DNA of 64,000 nt from Herbinix hemicellulosilytica. Its GTDB lineage: Bacteria > Bacillota > Clostridia > Lachnospirales > Lachnospiraceae. Positions 8,788 through 17,561 of this stretch are shown in pieces. A program made the position numbers and the translations under genes. The stretch lies in the NCBI RefSeq assembly GCF_002904165.1, contig NZ_CVTD020000010.1:186001-250000 (forward strand). Direction: 5' to 3'. The notes below the pieces were generated by a model, which searched no databases, had not been told where the DNA came from, and was given only the letters and a program-made list of their open reading frames with translations. Each line of letters opens with the position of its first letter. Within the stretch, counting starts at the first letter, position 1.

Positions 8788-9822
8788 ATGAAAGTGAAAA
8801 AACTGTTAGCATTAGCATTGTGTTTTACCATGTGTCTGGGCTTGTTTGCAGCTTGCGGCAAGAACAATAATGACACAGCAAAAGATATTGCTAATACAGA
8901 AGATGCTATTAAAGATGCAGGCGAAAAAATTGTTGACAAAGCAGAAGATTTAGCTGGTGAAAAAGAACATTATACTTTTGGTTACACATGTATGGACGGA
9001 ACTAATCCCTTCTTCGTAACTCTTGAGAAGACTATCCGTGAGGAAGTTGAGAAGAGAGGGGACAAGCTGATCTCTACAGATCCCGCCAACGACGTAACTC
9101 TTCAGATTACACAGATCGAAGATATGATTACTCAAGGTATTGACGCTATTTTCCTTAACCCTGTAGAGGCAGAAGGTATTCTTCCTGCGCTTGATATGTT
9201 AAAGGAAGCCGGAATTCCTATCATTAACTTCGATACAGAAGTTGCAGATCTTTCTTATGTTGAAGCTTATGTAGGTTCCGATAACTACAATGCAGGTTTT
9301 GTATGCGGCCTTGACCTGGTAGCAAAAAGACCTGAAGGCGGCCCTATCATAGTTCTTGATTCACCTACTATGAACTCTATTACAGACCGTGTTAAAGGTT
9401 TCTTGGATGCTATCGAAGGTAAAGGATTTACTGTAGTTGCACAGCAGGATGCAAAAGGTAATCTGGAAGTAGCTATGGGTATTGCAGAAGACCTTCTTCA
9501 GGCTCACAGTGATGTAGTTGCAATCTTTGGCGGTAACGATCCTACAGCATTAGGAGCTTTGGCAGCAGCCAATGCGGCAGGCCTTACCGATTGCTTAATT
9601 TATGGTGTTGACGGTTCTCCCGATATCAAGGCTGAAATTGCTTCAGGAAACTCATTAATCGAAGGAACCGGTGCACAATCTCCTATAAACATTGCTAAAA
9701 TTTCCGTAGAAGTTATGTACAAGTATATGTCAGGAGAACAGGTTGAAGATCGTTATCCTGTTGAGACCTTCCTTATAACAGCAGATAATGTAAATGATTT
9801 TGGAACAACAGATTGGCAGTAA
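8788..9822 (+). CDS. ribose/galactose-type ABC transporter substrate-binding lipoprotein
   Basis: Extracytoplasmic sugar-binding protein of 344 residues (periplasmic-binding-protein fold, PF13407). The signal peptide ends in the lipobox LFAAC with Cys23 as the lipidation site, then a short charged linker leads to the binding domain. Motifs near the ligand pocket include TNPFF, NFDTEV, GGNDPTA and YGVDGSPD. Ribosome site and codon choice suggest strong expression. It starts the importer genes that follow, and a hairpin after its stop may let its mRNA outlast the rest. A clear paralogue lies at 12526-13500 beside a sensor kinase. The ligand is not certain; the downstream enzymes favour a pentose, hexose or related ketose. 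Confidence 0.9.
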   Translation: MKVKKLLALALCFTMCLGLFAACGKNNNDTAKDIANTEDAIKDAGEKIVDKAEDLAGEKEHYTFGYTCMDGTNPFFVTLEKTIREEVEKRGDKLISTDPANDVTLQITQIEDMITQGIDAIFLNPVEAEGILPALDMLKEAGIPIINFDTEVADLSYVEAYVGSDNYNAGFVCGLDLVAKRPEGGPIIVLDSPTMNSITDRVKGFLDAIEGKGFTVVAQQDAKGNLEVAMGIAEDLLQAHSDVVAIFGGNDPTALGALAAANAAGLTDCLIYGVDGSPDIKAEIASGNSLIEGTGAQSPINIAKISVEVMYKYMSGEQVEDRYPVETFLITADNVNDFGTTDWQ

Positions 9823-9856
9823 TTAAATATACAACTGATAATCGGATATAATTTAT

Positions 9857-9886
9857 AAAGGGGCTTATGAAATAATAAGCCCCTTT
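9857..9886 (+). terminator. intra-operon hairpin between binding-protein and ATPase genes
   Basis: A perfect 12-base-pair stem AAAGGGGCTTAT/ATAAGCCCCTTT with a 6-base loop, but only a weak T tract after it. In ABC operons such hairpins partly stop transcription and protect the 3' end of the binding-protein mRNA, which would raise the binding protein over the membrane parts. That role is inferred. Confidence 0.7.
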
Positions 9887-9939
9887 GAATTAAAAGGCGT
9901 AAATCATAAAGTTTAATTATTAGATAAGCAGGTGATGAT

Positions 9940-11424
9940 TTGGAACCGAAAGTGCTATTAAAAATGAAAAATATTCATAAATCATTTCCCGGAGTACATG
10001 CCTTAAAATCGGTCGATTTTGAACTCAGAGCAGGTGAAGTCCATGCGATACTGGGGGAAAACGGAGCGGGAAAATCGACATTGATCAAGGTTTTGGGCGG
10101 TATTTACACTCCGGATGAGGGTGAAATATATATAGAAGGAAAAAAAGTAGAGATAAAAGATGTTGTTACCGCACAAAAGTGTGGTATTGCCATTATACAC
10201 CAGGAACTGGTTTTGGTTCCTTATATGACCGTTGGTGAGAACATTTTCCTTGGTAGAGAACCTATGAAAGGAAAATTTGTAGACCGTAAAAAACTGCATG
10301 AAGAAGCTCAGAAACTTCTTGATGCTTACGGAATGGATATAGATGCAAGAACAATGGTCGGCAAGCTTACGATAGCAAAGCAGCAGATGGTAGAAATAAT
10401 CAAGGCTATTTCCTGTCAGTCCAAAATTCTTGTTATGGATGAACCTACATCTTCCATATCGGACAAAGAAGTAAGTTTCTTGTTCAATACTATGCGGACA
10501 TTAACTGCCAAAGGAGTAGGTATTATCTACATTTCCCATAAGATGAGCGAACTGGATGAGATATGTGACCGGGTTACGGTAATGAGAGACGGCTCTTATA
10601 TAGCTACCGAAGTTGTTAAGGAAACTACAAAAGACAGGCTGATATCCATGATGGTTGGCCGTGATTTAAAGAATTATTATACCAGGGATTACGCAAATCA
10701 GGGAGAAGTAATCCTAAAGTGTGAAAATATTTCCGATAACCATATGGTAAAAGGAGCAAGCTTTGAACTTCGAAAAGGAGAAATCCTCGGTTTTGCAGGC
10801 CTTGTTGGTGCAGGCCGAAGCGAACTGATGAAATGTATTTTCGGATTGACTAAAAATTATACCGGAGACATTTATCTTGACGGAAAGAAAGTAAATATTA
10901 AGTCTCCTACGGAAGCCATGCGCCATGGTATTGCCCTTGTTCCCGAAGACAGAAAACATGAAGGACTTTATCTTATACAGAGCGTAAAATTCAATACTAC
11001 CATAGAGGTTTTAAAGGAATTTATTAAATTTATTCATGTCAACAAAAATAAGGAAGAAGAGATTACCCAGCGTTATATTGATATGATGGCTACAAAGACT
11101 CCTTCGACTAAACAGCTCGTAGGAAAGCTTTCTGGCGGAAACCAGCAGAAAATTATGATTGGAAGATGGCTGGCTACGTCTCCCAAAATATTGATTTTGG
11201 ATGAACCCACAAGAGGTGTTGACGTAGGTGCAAAATCCGAAATCTATGCCATTATTAACAAATTGGCAAAAGAAGGTATGTCAATAATTCTGATTTCATC
11301 AGAACTGCCTGAGATTATAAACATGAGTGACCGGGTATATGTAATGCGCGACGGCAAAGTTATGGGTTGCCTTGGACATGAAGAGGTTACCCAGGAAAAA
11401 ATAATGAAGCTTGCTGCACGATAG
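9940..11424 (+). CDS. sugar ABC transporter ATPase (RbsA/MglA type, tandem domains)
   Basis: Cytoplasmic ATPase of 494 residues with two nucleotide-binding domains. The first has Walker A GENGAGKST and Walker B ILVMDEPTSS; the second has the shortened phosphate loop GLVGAGRSE, the signature LSGGNQQK and Walker B LILDEPTRGVD. This is the exact pattern of monosaccharide importers of the ribose/galactose/xylose class. The start is TTG 9940 with AGGTGATG upstream; no better ATG lies near. It powers the permease that follows 24 bases later. Confidence 0.93.
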   Translation: MEPKVLLKMKNIHKSFPGVHALKSVDFELRAGEVHAILGENGAGKSTLIKVLGGIYTPDEGEIYIEGKKVEIKDVVTAQKCGIAIIHQELVLVPYMTVGENIFLGREPMKGKFVDRKKLHEEAQKLLDAYGMDIDARTMVGKLTIAKQQMVEIIKAISCQSKILVMDEPTSSISDKEVSFLFNTMRTLTAKGVGIIYISHKMSELDEICDRVTVMRDGSYIATEVVKETTKDRLISMMVGRDLKNYYTRDYANQGEVILKCENISDNHMVKGASFELRKGEILGFAGLVGAGRSELMKCIFGLTKNYTGDIYLDGKKVNIKSPTEAMRHGIALVPEDRKHEGLYLIQSVKFNTTIEVLKEFIKFIHVNKNKEEEITQRYIDMMATKTPSTKQLVGKLSGGNQQKIMIGRWLATSPKILILDEPTRGVDVGAKSEIYAIINKLAKEGMSIILISSELPEIINMSDRVYVMRDGKVMGCLGHEEVTQEKIMKLAAR

Positions 11425-11448
11425 GTTATGAATTCAGGAGGAGATAAA

Positions 11449-12444
11449 ATGGATCAAGTAAGCAGGAAGAAAAAGAGTTTTATATCTAATTTAAAAGATA
11501 GTTTTATACAGTGGATAAAAGAAAATATAGGTATTATTATAGCTTTAATTATATTATGTCTGTTTTTATCATTAAATCCGGTTACAAAACATTCATTTTT
11601 AACACTAAAAAATGTTTTTAATGTACTAAGGCAGATATCATCAAACCTGTTTTTGGCATGCGGTATGACAATGGTTATTATTCTTGGCGGTATTGACTTG
11701 TCCGTAGGATCAGTCATAGCCCTGTCCGGCTGTATTGCTGCAGGTGCTGTATCAAGATACGGTTTGCCGCTTGGTGTAGCCATTATTTTAGGTCTTATTG
11801 TCGGCTTAGTAGTCGGAATGTTTAACGGTTTTGTTATTTCAAAGACTACAATACCGGCCTTTATCGTAACACTGGCAACCATGAATATAGCCAAAGGACT
11901 GGCTTATGTTTACACCGGTGGCTCTCCGGTAAGAGTTGTTACAAAAGAATGGCAGTTTTTAGGAGCAGGTTATATCGGTATAGTTCCCACACCGGTAGTT
12001 ATCCTGATTATTGTTTTGATTATCACATCCTTTATAATGAACCGTACAAAAACCGGCCGTTATATTTATGCGGTGGGAGGAAATGCCCAGGCTGCAAGAT
12101 TTTCAGGTATTAATGTGGCAAAGGTAAAATTCTTTGTCCATGCTTATTCAGGCCTTATGGCAGGACTTGCCGGAGTGGTTTTGGCATCCCGTATGTATTC
12201 CGGACAGCCGACAGCCGGTGAAGGAGCGGAAATGGATGCTATCGCAGCGGTTGTTGTTGGCGGAACCAGTATGTCAGGTGGTTTCGGTAAAATAGGAGGA
12301 ACAATTATCGGTGGTCTTATAATCGGTGTTTTGAACAACGGACTTAACCTCCTTAATGTTAACTCATTCTGGCAGTATGTTGTTAAAGGTGTGGTAATAT
12401 TACTGGCAGTATTTATAGATTATTTCAAAAACAGAAAGGCATAA
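11449..12444 (+). CDS. sugar ABC transporter permease (RbsC type)
   Basis: Membrane protein of 331 residues with about ten hydrophobic helices. GGIDLSVGSVIALSG and, later, GGTSMSGGFGKIGGT followed by GVLNNGLNLL are the conserved segments of ribose/xylose/galactose permeases. ATG 11449 is chosen because AGGAGGAG lies 6-7 bases before it. It completes the importer with the ATPase and the lipoprotein upstream. Confidence 0.93.
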   Translation: MDQVSRKKKSFISNLKDSFIQWIKENIGIIIALIILCLFLSLNPVTKHSFLTLKNVFNVLRQISSNLFLACGMTMVIILGGIDLSVGSVIALSGCIAAGAVSRYGLPLGVAIILGLIVGLVVGMFNGFVISKTTIPAFIVTLATMNIAKGLAYVYTGGSPVRVVTKEWQFLGAGYIGIVPTPVVILIIVLIITSFIMNRTKTGRYIYAVGGNAQAARFSGINVAKVKFFVHAYSGLMAGLAGVVLASRMYSGQPTAGEGAEMDAIAAVVVGGTSMSGGFGKIGGTIIGGLIIGVLNNGLNLLNVNSFWQYVVKGVVILLAVFIDYFKNRKA

Positions 12445-12525
12445 TAAAATATAATAATAGACTTTGGAATTATAATATGATATTATTCATATGTTATACT
12501 TTTTTATTTTTCATTGGGGGATATT

Positions 12526-13500
12526 ATGATTAAATTGAGCAAAAAGCGAATCAAGTTTTTAATTTTAACTAAGTTCATACTGGTGCTTGTTTTGCTTTTG
12601 GTTGGATGCTCAATTTTGAAAAATGTACTGAACTTTCCGGATAAAAAGCCCAGAAAGTTCGGTGCAACTTATATGACTATGAATAATCCCTATTTTGAAA
12701 TATTAAATGACGGCATTAAAGAAGTTATAGAGGCCAACGGGGATATTTTAATAACCAGAGATCCGGCCCAGGATCAGCAAAAACAGAATGAACAGATTTA
12801 TGAAATGATTGAAGAAGGGGTAGCGGCAATATTTTTAAATCCGGTAGACTGGATAGAAGTTGAACCGGCCCTTATTGCATGCAAAAAGGCAAATATACCC
12901 GTATTCAACGTTGATACAAACGTATATCATACGGAACATGTGGTATCCATAATTGCTTCCGACAATTATAATGCGGGTGTACAGTGCGCAAAGGATATGA
13001 TGAGTAAGCTCCCCAAAGCTGATATCGTAATACTGGATCAGCCAATTATAAATTCCATTAATTTGCGAATCCAGGGATTTATAGATACTATAAAAGGAAA
13101 CGATAATTACAGAGTGGTAATTCAAAGAGCCGCCGGCGGAGAGTTGGAGGTTGCAATGGATGTAATGAATGATATACTTGATGCCGGCATTGCTTTTGAC
13201 GTTGTCATGGGTGGTAACGATCCGACGGCAATCGGTGCAATAGCTGCTTTGGAATCCAGGCATATGAATAAAAAAGTTCTCATATACGGTGTTGACGGTT
13301 CTCCTGACGGAAAAATGATGATAAAAGAAGGATATCTGGAGGGAACCAGTGCCCAGCAACCGAGCGAGATAGGAAGAATATCGGCTCAGGTGGCCTATGA
13401 TTATCTTAGCGGCAAAGAAGTAGATAAAAATATTGTAGTACCGGTAACCTTAATTACGAGAGAAAATCTGGATGAATTTACTATTGACGGATGGCAGTAA
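12526..13500 (+). CDS. second ribose-type sugar-binding lipoprotein, probable sensor subunit
   Basis: Protein of 324 residues, a paralogue of the 8788 protein along its whole length: the pairs NPYF/NPFF, ASDNYNAG/GSDNYNAG, GGNDPTA and YGVDGSPD match, so the two should bind the same or closely related sugars. A signal segment ends in LLVGC (Cys28), consistent with a lipid anchor. ATG 12526 follows GGGGG at a good distance. It lies 12 bases before a histidine kinase gene, an arrangement known from XylFII-LytS-type sugar sensing in Clostridia, where the binding protein signals to the kinase. That job is inferred from context. Confidence 0.85.
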   Translation: MIKLSKKRIKFLILTKFILVLVLLLVGCSILKNVLNFPDKKPRKFGATYMTMNNPYFEILNDGIKEVIEANGDILITRDPAQDQQKQNEQIYEMIEEGVAAIFLNPVDWIEVEPALIACKKANIPVFNVDTNVYHTEHVVSIIASDNYNAGVQCAKDMMSKLPKADIVILDQPIINSINLRIQGFIDTIKGNDNYRVVIQRAAGGELEVAMDVMNDILDAGIAFDVVMGGNDPTAIGAIAALESRHMNKKVLIYGVDGSPDGKMMIKEGYLEGTSAQQPSEIGRISAQVAYDYLSGKEVDKNIVVPVTLITRENLDEFTIDGWQ

Positions 13501-13511
13501 GGATTTGAGAT

Positions 13512-14834
13512 ATGCAGAATAAGAAGTTTAGTTATTTAAAAATTTCAATGATATCAATAAATTTCTTGGCGGTTTCGTTTATTACATTGCTGATATATAT
13601 AACAACGAAGAATATTTGCGATCAATTTATAGCCAGGGAATATTTAAATTCTGTATCTGCAATTCCTTGGAGTCCGCTCAGGAATATCATCGTAACCTTA
13701 TTATTGTTATGTGTAATGACCCTTTCATACATTGTGAGAGAATTTATTTATCCGAATAATAATAAGGTTATGTATATTACCTTATTTATTGATTTGCTGA
13801 TAAGCTTTGTTATAATTTACTTTTTAAATTTTAATTATAACGGCATACTCTTTCTGGTTATAGCCAATGTAATAACCTATACCAAGGGTACCCGGGGAAG
13901 ATATTTTCTTATGCTTCTTTCCGTTGCAGCCATACTTATAGCAGATTATGAACTTATTTCAATAAATTTTAATATGTATTCCATAAATGACTACATCAGC
14001 TTTTATGATTCGGCAACACAACAGTCGCTGATGGCCGGCTATAATACGATTATATCGGTAAACATGATATTATTTATAATTTATTGCATAAGTGTTATTC
14101 AAAATCAAAGGGGCACAATAGATGAGGTTAATACCTTATATGAAAAACTTAGCAAAGCCAATGAGGATCTGCAGGCAGCCAATGAGCAGCTTAAGGAATA
14201 CTCAAAAATAACCGAAAAAATGGGTGAAACAAGAGAGCGTAACCGTTTAGCGAGAGAAATTCATGATACCTTGGGACATACCCTGACAGGTATCCTGGCC
14301 GGACTGGACGCCTGTCTTACAACTATAGACATAGCACCCCAGGAAACAAAAAAGCAGCTTGAAATGATAGCGGAGGTAACAAGACAGGGAATTAAAGATG
14401 TAAGAAGATCCGTCAATAAATTAAGGCCGGATGCGCTTGAAAGGCTTAATCTGGAATCTGCTATCCGTAAAATGATTTTAGATATTGAGTCCATGTCAAA
14501 TACTCATGTAACTTTTGAATCGAAAGTGGCAAATTTAAAATTTGACGCAGATGAAGAGGATACCATCTACAGAGTGATTCAGGAAAGCCTTACCAATGCC
14601 ATCAGACACGGAAAAGCAACCCGTATCTGGGTTTATATAGAAAGTGACAACGGGGAAATAGTTTTGACAATCAAGGACAACGGTGTCGGATGCAAGGATA
14701 TGAAAAAAGGCTTCGGAACGCGTCACATAGTGGAGCGTATCCAAATGCTTAAAGGTAGCGTTGAATTTGACGGAAGTGACGGATTTACCGTTATAGCCAG
14801 AATACCGATTCGATGGGGTGAAGAATATGATTAA
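13512..14834 (+). CDS. sensor histidine kinase, HisKA_3 (NarX/LiaS) type
   Basis: Membrane kinase of 440 residues. The first about 200 residues hold five to six hydrophobic helices with one extracytoplasmic stretch (residues 30-57) and no PAS or HAMP domain. A coiled coil (about 202-240) leads to the dimer/phosphotransfer helix RNRLAREIHDTLGHTLTG with His251, then the ATPase domain with ESLTNAIRHG, DNGVG and GFGTRHI. It lacks a large sensing domain, so the sugar-binding protein encoded just upstream is the likely signal receiver. Its stop overlaps the response regulator gene. Confidence 0.9.
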   Translation: MQNKKFSYLKISMISINFLAVSFITLLIYITTKNICDQFIAREYLNSVSAIPWSPLRNIIVTLLLLCVMTLSYIVREFIYPNNNKVMYITLFIDLLISFVIIYFLNFNYNGILFLVIANVITYTKGTRGRYFLMLLSVAAILIADYELISINFNMYSINDYISFYDSATQQSLMAGYNTIISVNMILFIIYCISVIQNQRGTIDEVNTLYEKLSKANEDLQAANEQLKEYSKITEKMGETRERNRLAREIHDTLGHTLTGILAGLDACLTTIDIAPQETKKQLEMIAEVTRQGIKDVRRSVNKLRPDALERLNLESAIRKMILDIESMSNTHVTFESKVANLKFDADEEDTIYRVIQESLTNAIRHGKATRIWVYIESDNGEIVLTIKDNGVGCKDMKKGFGTRHIVERIQMLKGSVEFDGSDGFTVIARIPIRWGEEYD

Positions 14835-15519
14835 AGTACTAATTGCCGATGATCAGGAACTTATTCGTCACAGTTTGCAGATAGTTCTTAGCAACAAACA
14901 GAACATTGAGGTAACGGATGCGGTAGCTGACGGACAGGAAGTTATAAGAAGTGTCCGTAAGAACAAGCCGGATGTTATCCTTATGGATATCCGTATGCCA
15001 AAAATGGATGGGGTTCAATGCACGAAAATCATAAAAGAAAATTATCCTGAGATTAAAATTATAATCCTTACCACATTTGATGACGACGAATATATTTATG
15101 ATGCTCTTAAATATGGCGCCAGCGGTTATCTTCTAAAAGGCGTTTCTATGGACGAATTGGTTAATGCCATCCAGACCGTATACAGCGGAAGGGCGATGAT
15201 TAATCCTGACATTGCGACCAAAGTCGTCCGTCTTTTTTCACAGATGGCGAAAGCGGATTTCTTTATTGATACGGGCCAAAAAGCAGAACAGGAACTTACA
15301 AAAACGGAATTAAAGATTATAGAACAAATCGAATATGGTTTATCCAATAAGGAAATTGCCGATGCCCTTAATCTGTCTGAGGGTACGGTGCGGAATTATA
15401 TAAGTACAATATTAAATAAGCTGAAGTTACGGGACCGTACTCAGCTTGCCATATGGGCAATACAGGCCAAAATAGGTAAAAAAGGTTTGAATATGGAGCG
15501 CCATAATGAAAATGAGTAA
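14827..15519 (+). CDS. NarL/LuxR-family response regulator
   Basis: DNA-binding regulator of 230 residues. The receiver domain has ADDQ, the phosphoacceptor Asp in VILMDIRMPKMDG and the Lys in YLLKGV; the C-terminal HTH has LTKTELKIIEQIEYGLSNKE and LSEGTVRNYIS. ATG 14827 follows GGGGTG and overlaps the kinase gene, showing translational coupling. It probably switches the importer and catabolic genes around it in response to the bound sugar; no binding site could be assigned. Confidence 0.92.
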   Translation: MIKVLIADDQELIRHSLQIVLSNKQNIEVTDAVADGQEVIRSVRKNKPDVILMDIRMPKMDGVQCTKIIKENYPEIKIIILTTFDDDEYIYDALKYGASGYLLKGVSMDELVNAIQTVYSGRAMINPDIATKVVRLFSQMAKADFFIDTGQKAEQELTKTELKIIEQIEYGLSNKEIADALNLSEGTVRNYISTILNKLKLRDRTQLAIWAIQAKIGKKGLNMERHNENE

Positions 15520-16825
15520 GAAAAAATACGGTATTATTTTGGGGTGTGCGGTCTTTATTATGTCATTATTTACCGCACTCCATTTTATAAGGAAAGAAAG
15601 GCAAATAACAATTGAATTAGGCATTTTTGCAGGCAGTAATTGGGATGTTGCCAATGCCAACAGTTATGTAATTATAGACAAAGCCATAGAACGTTTTGAA
15701 CGGGAGCATAAGAACGTTAAAATTCACTATTCAAGCGGTATTTTAAAACGGGATTATTCGGAATGGCTTTCGCAAAAATTACTGCTCGGAAAGATGCCTG
15801 ATGTATTTATGATTCTTTCCGATGATTTTAACCGTTTTGCTTCATTGGGAGTATTAAAAGATCTGGATAAACTTATAGAAAAGGATCCTTCCTTTGACCG
15901 TGAAAAATTTTTTACCACAACCTTACTTACCGGCCAGTATAACGGTACCCAGTTTGCTCTTCCTTATGAAACTGTCCCGACCCTGATGTTTGTAAATAAA
16001 ACCCTATTGCAAAAAGAAGGCATAGAAGTACCGGACAGTGACTGGACATGGGATGATTTTTTGGATATAAGCCAAAAGGTAACAAAAGATACCGATGGTG
16101 ACGGCCATTTGGATCAATTTGGCATGTATAACTATGATTGGCTTGATGCCGCTTATACAAACGGTGCTGTCTTATTTGAAAACGGAGATAACAAAATCAG
16201 CCTTGTCAATGAAAAAGTAACCCAGGCTGTAAAATTCGTAAAGCAGCTATATGATTTAAACCAGGGACGAAAAGTAACCCAAGAAGACTTTGACAGCGGA
16301 AAAGTAGCTTTCATGCCATTAACATTTGCCGATTACAGAACATATAAGACATATCCTTATAAAATAAAAAAATATTTAAATTTCCAGTGGGATTGTATAA
16401 CCCTGCCGGCAGGGCCAAACGGGGAAAATATCTCAGAAGTAAATACCCTGCTTATGGGAATAAACAGCAAAACCAAACATGAAAAATTAGCCTGGGAATT
16501 TTTGAAACTACTGACATATGATGAGGAAATTCAAATGGATATATTCCGATATTCCCAGGGAGCTTCGGTTTTAAAAAATGTAACCGGATCAAAGGAAGCG
16601 GAAGTGATTCTCCAGGAATATATGGAGGAAAGCGAAAGAGTAATTGATAATGAACTTTTAAGCAGAGTTATTGAACAAGGGATGGTGGCCCCTCAGTTTT
16701 TAAGATACAGAGAGGCGGTTTCCTTAGCAACAAGTGAAATTCAGGTCATAATAGAAAATGACAAAAACATCGACAGTTCCTTAAAAATTCTTCAAAACAA
16801 GATTAATGAGTACTTAAAGCAATAA
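15506..16825 (+). CDS. family 1 extracellular solute-binding protein without its own permease
   Basis: Protein of 439 residues like the MalE/UgpB class of sugar-binding proteins (SBP_bac_1), with LGIFAGSNWD near the mature start and LPYETVPTLMFVNKTLL, WDDFLDISQKV and YSQGA further on. The N-terminus is one hydrophobic helix; Cys14 in ILGC could be read as a lipobox but is followed by more hydrophobic residues, so a membrane anchor is as likely. ATG 15506 overlaps the regulator gene. No MalF/MalG-type permease lies nearby, so it may be a sensor accessory, or serve a distant transporter. Confidence 0.85.
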   Translation: MKMSKKKYGIILGCAVFIMSLFTALHFIRKERQITIELGIFAGSNWDVANANSYVIIDKAIERFEREHKNVKIHYSSGILKRDYSEWLSQKLLLGKMPDVFMILSDDFNRFASLGVLKDLDKLIEKDPSFDREKFFTTTLLTGQYNGTQFALPYETVPTLMFVNKTLLQKEGIEVPDSDWTWDDFLDISQKVTKDTDGDGHLDQFGMYNYDWLDAAYTNGAVLFENGDNKISLVNEKVTQAVKFVKQLYDLNQGRKVTQEDFDSGKVAFMPLTFADYRTYKTYPYKIKKYLNFQWDCITLPAGPNGENISEVNTLLMGINSKTKHEKLAWEFLKLLTYDEEIQMDIFRYSQGASVLKNVTGSKEAEVILQEYMEESERVIDNELLSRVIEQGMVAPQFLRYREAVSLATSEIQVIIENDKNIDSSLKILQNKINEYLKQ

Positions 16826-16871
16826 TCGGACAGAAATATAATCATGCTTGATAAAGAAAGGAAGTTTTGAT

Positions 16872-17549
16872 ATGAAACGTTCTGAGATAAATCAAATTAT
16901 ATTGGATGGAATCAAGTTTTTTGATGAAATGAAATTTAAGCTGCCTCCGTTTGCTTATTGGAGTCCTTCAGAATGGAAAGAAAAAAATCATGAATATGAC
17001 GAAATCCGTGAAAATAAATTAGGTTGGGATATCACCGATTTTGGAAGCGGCAATTTTTATAAAACAGGCTTATTTTTATTTACATTAAGAAACGGCGGTG
17101 CAGATCCGCAAAATCAGACCAAGTCGTATGCGGAAAAGATAATGATAGTCAGAGAAAATCAGGTTACCCCTTATCATTTTCATTGGAAGAAAACCGAAGA
17201 TATCATAAATCGCGGCGGCGGAAACTTAATGATAAAATTATATAACTCCACCAAAGACGGTGATTTCGGAAGCGATCCGGTTATGGTTCATATGGACGGA
17301 AGAAAGTTTGAAGTGCCCGCAGGAACCGTACTTTGCCTTAAGCCGGGAGAGAGCATAACTCTTATGCCAGGCCAATATCATTCCTTCTGGGGTGAGCCGG
17401 GATGCGGACAAGTCCTGGTAGGGGAGGTATCGGAGTGCAATGATGATGCTTCGGACAACCGCTTTTATGAGAAAATAGGCAGATTTCCCGATATAGAAGA
17501 AGACGAGCCTCCGGTTTATTACCTCTGCAATGAGTATCCGTTAGCTTAG
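16872..17549 (+). CDS. D-lyxose ketol-isomerase family protein (cupin)
   Basis: Cupin-fold enzyme of 225 residues. The metal site is seen in VTPYHFHWKKTEDIINRGGG (two His, one Glu) and in MPGQYHSFWGE (His), as in the D-lyxose/mannose isomerase family related to YdaE. It would convert an aldose such as D-lyxose or D-mannose to the 2-ketose. ATG 16872 is chosen because AAAGGAAG sits just upstream. It is followed 12 bases later by a PfkB kinase and then a class II aldolase, making an isomerase-kinase-aldolase route from an imported sugar to triose or glycolaldehyde level. Confidence 0.85.
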   Translation: MKRSEINQIILDGIKFFDEMKFKLPPFAYWSPSEWKEKNHEYDEIRENKLGWDITDFGSGNFYKTGLFLFTLRNGGADPQNQTKSYAEKIMIVRENQVTPYHFHWKKTEDIINRGGGNLMIKLYNSTKDGDFGSDPVMVHMDGRKFEVPAGTVLCLKPGESITLMPGQYHSFWGEPGCGQVLVGEVSECNDDASDNRFYEKIGRFPDIEEDEPPVYYLCNEYPLA

Positions 17550-17561
17550 GAGGGTCAATTT

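Noticed and set aside
12835-13359. Minus-strand reading frame of 174 codons
   Set aside because: It lies wholly inside a well-supported binding-protein gene, has no ribosome site and no recognisable motif; a frame shadow.
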